The translations under genes were made by a program, and so were the position numbers. The notes beneath the pieces are model-generated. The model did not search any database and was not told the DNA's origin. It saw only the letters and a list, made by a program, of their open reading frames with translations. DNA of 13,824 nucleotides from CAYJXJ01 sp964374095 (GTDB lineage Bacteria > Elusimicrobiota > Elusimicrobia > UBA1565 > UBA9628), in the NCBI GenBank assembly GCA_964374095.1, contig CAYJXJ010000124.1:1-13824 (forward strand), read 5' to 3'. This document shows, one piece after another, positions 13,771 through 13,824 of this stretch (the stretch's first letter is position 1; every line of letters starts with the position of its first letter).

Positions 13771-13824
13771 GGGTCACATCCTAACATCTGATTCCGCTGA
13801 AAAAGCCTCCCTGTCAACGTTTGG
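13771..13824. other. 3' edge of window, nothing recognised
   Basis: These 54 bases follow the zinc-ribbon gene stop. No hairpin with a T-run, start signal or motif is seen. Confidence 0.5.

Noticed and set aside
1..13824. CRISPR array, tRNA/rRNA genes, insertion sequence or phage genes
   Set aside because: No regularly spaced repeats, cloverleaf or rRNA-like segments, transposase or integrase motifs were seen.

Overview
This is a GC-rich, densely coded bacterial window, probably a metagenome-derived scaffold because it has a 10-base run of N at 754-763. It holds nine recognisable protein genes and no RNA gene, insertion sequence or CRISPR array. A candidate lipoprotein, a Sec-exported serine protease and predicted inner-membrane proteins fit a diderm bacterium. 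The taxon cannot be fixed from the sequence. A deep-branching GC-rich group such as Elusimicrobiota or a deltaproteobacterial-type lineage is only a guess.

Layout. Plus strand, 121-3138: a DnaQ-like DEDDh exonuclease behind a perfect TATAAT box; the scaffold gap with suspicious G-run and C/A-run flanks; a metal-dependent cyclase/formamidase-family hydrolase whose 5' end is uncertain; and an ACT-type APC amino-acid/amine permease. The last two look like a catabolic or uptake pair. Minus strand, 3232-10159: a tightly overlapping three-gene operon read addB, addA, lipoprotein, with 4-bp ATGA and GTGA overlaps. AddA is a complete SF1 helicase-nuclease. AddB has the RecB-type nuclease and four-cysteine iron-sulfur clamp but no Walker A. 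Minus strand, 10233-11189: a secreted trypsin/V8-type serine protease with its own SD and intrinsic terminator. Minus strand, 11317-12543: an adenylate cyclase catalytic domain fused to an RDD membrane domain that carries an insert of about 85 residues. Plus strand, 12895-13770: a zinc-ribbon, single-TM protein with an exported domain. It diverges from the cyclase gene across a 350-bp region with several inverted repeats.

How they fit together. AddA and AddB should form the double-strand-break resection machine. Their coupling to an exported lipoprotein is unexplained. The exonuclease is a second DNA-processing activity but is not linked to them as an operon. The cyclase-RDD protein looks like a one-component membrane cAMP synthase and is the most unusual protein here. 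Several genes (addB, cyclase-RDD, zinc-ribbon gene, exonuclease) lack a Shine-Dalgarno sequence and have a -10-like hexamer just before the start codon, suggesting leaderless or very short-leader transcripts. The permease and protease, in contrast, have strong SDs. Two long perfect hairpins lie inside addA, one of them exactly at the helicase-nuclease linker.
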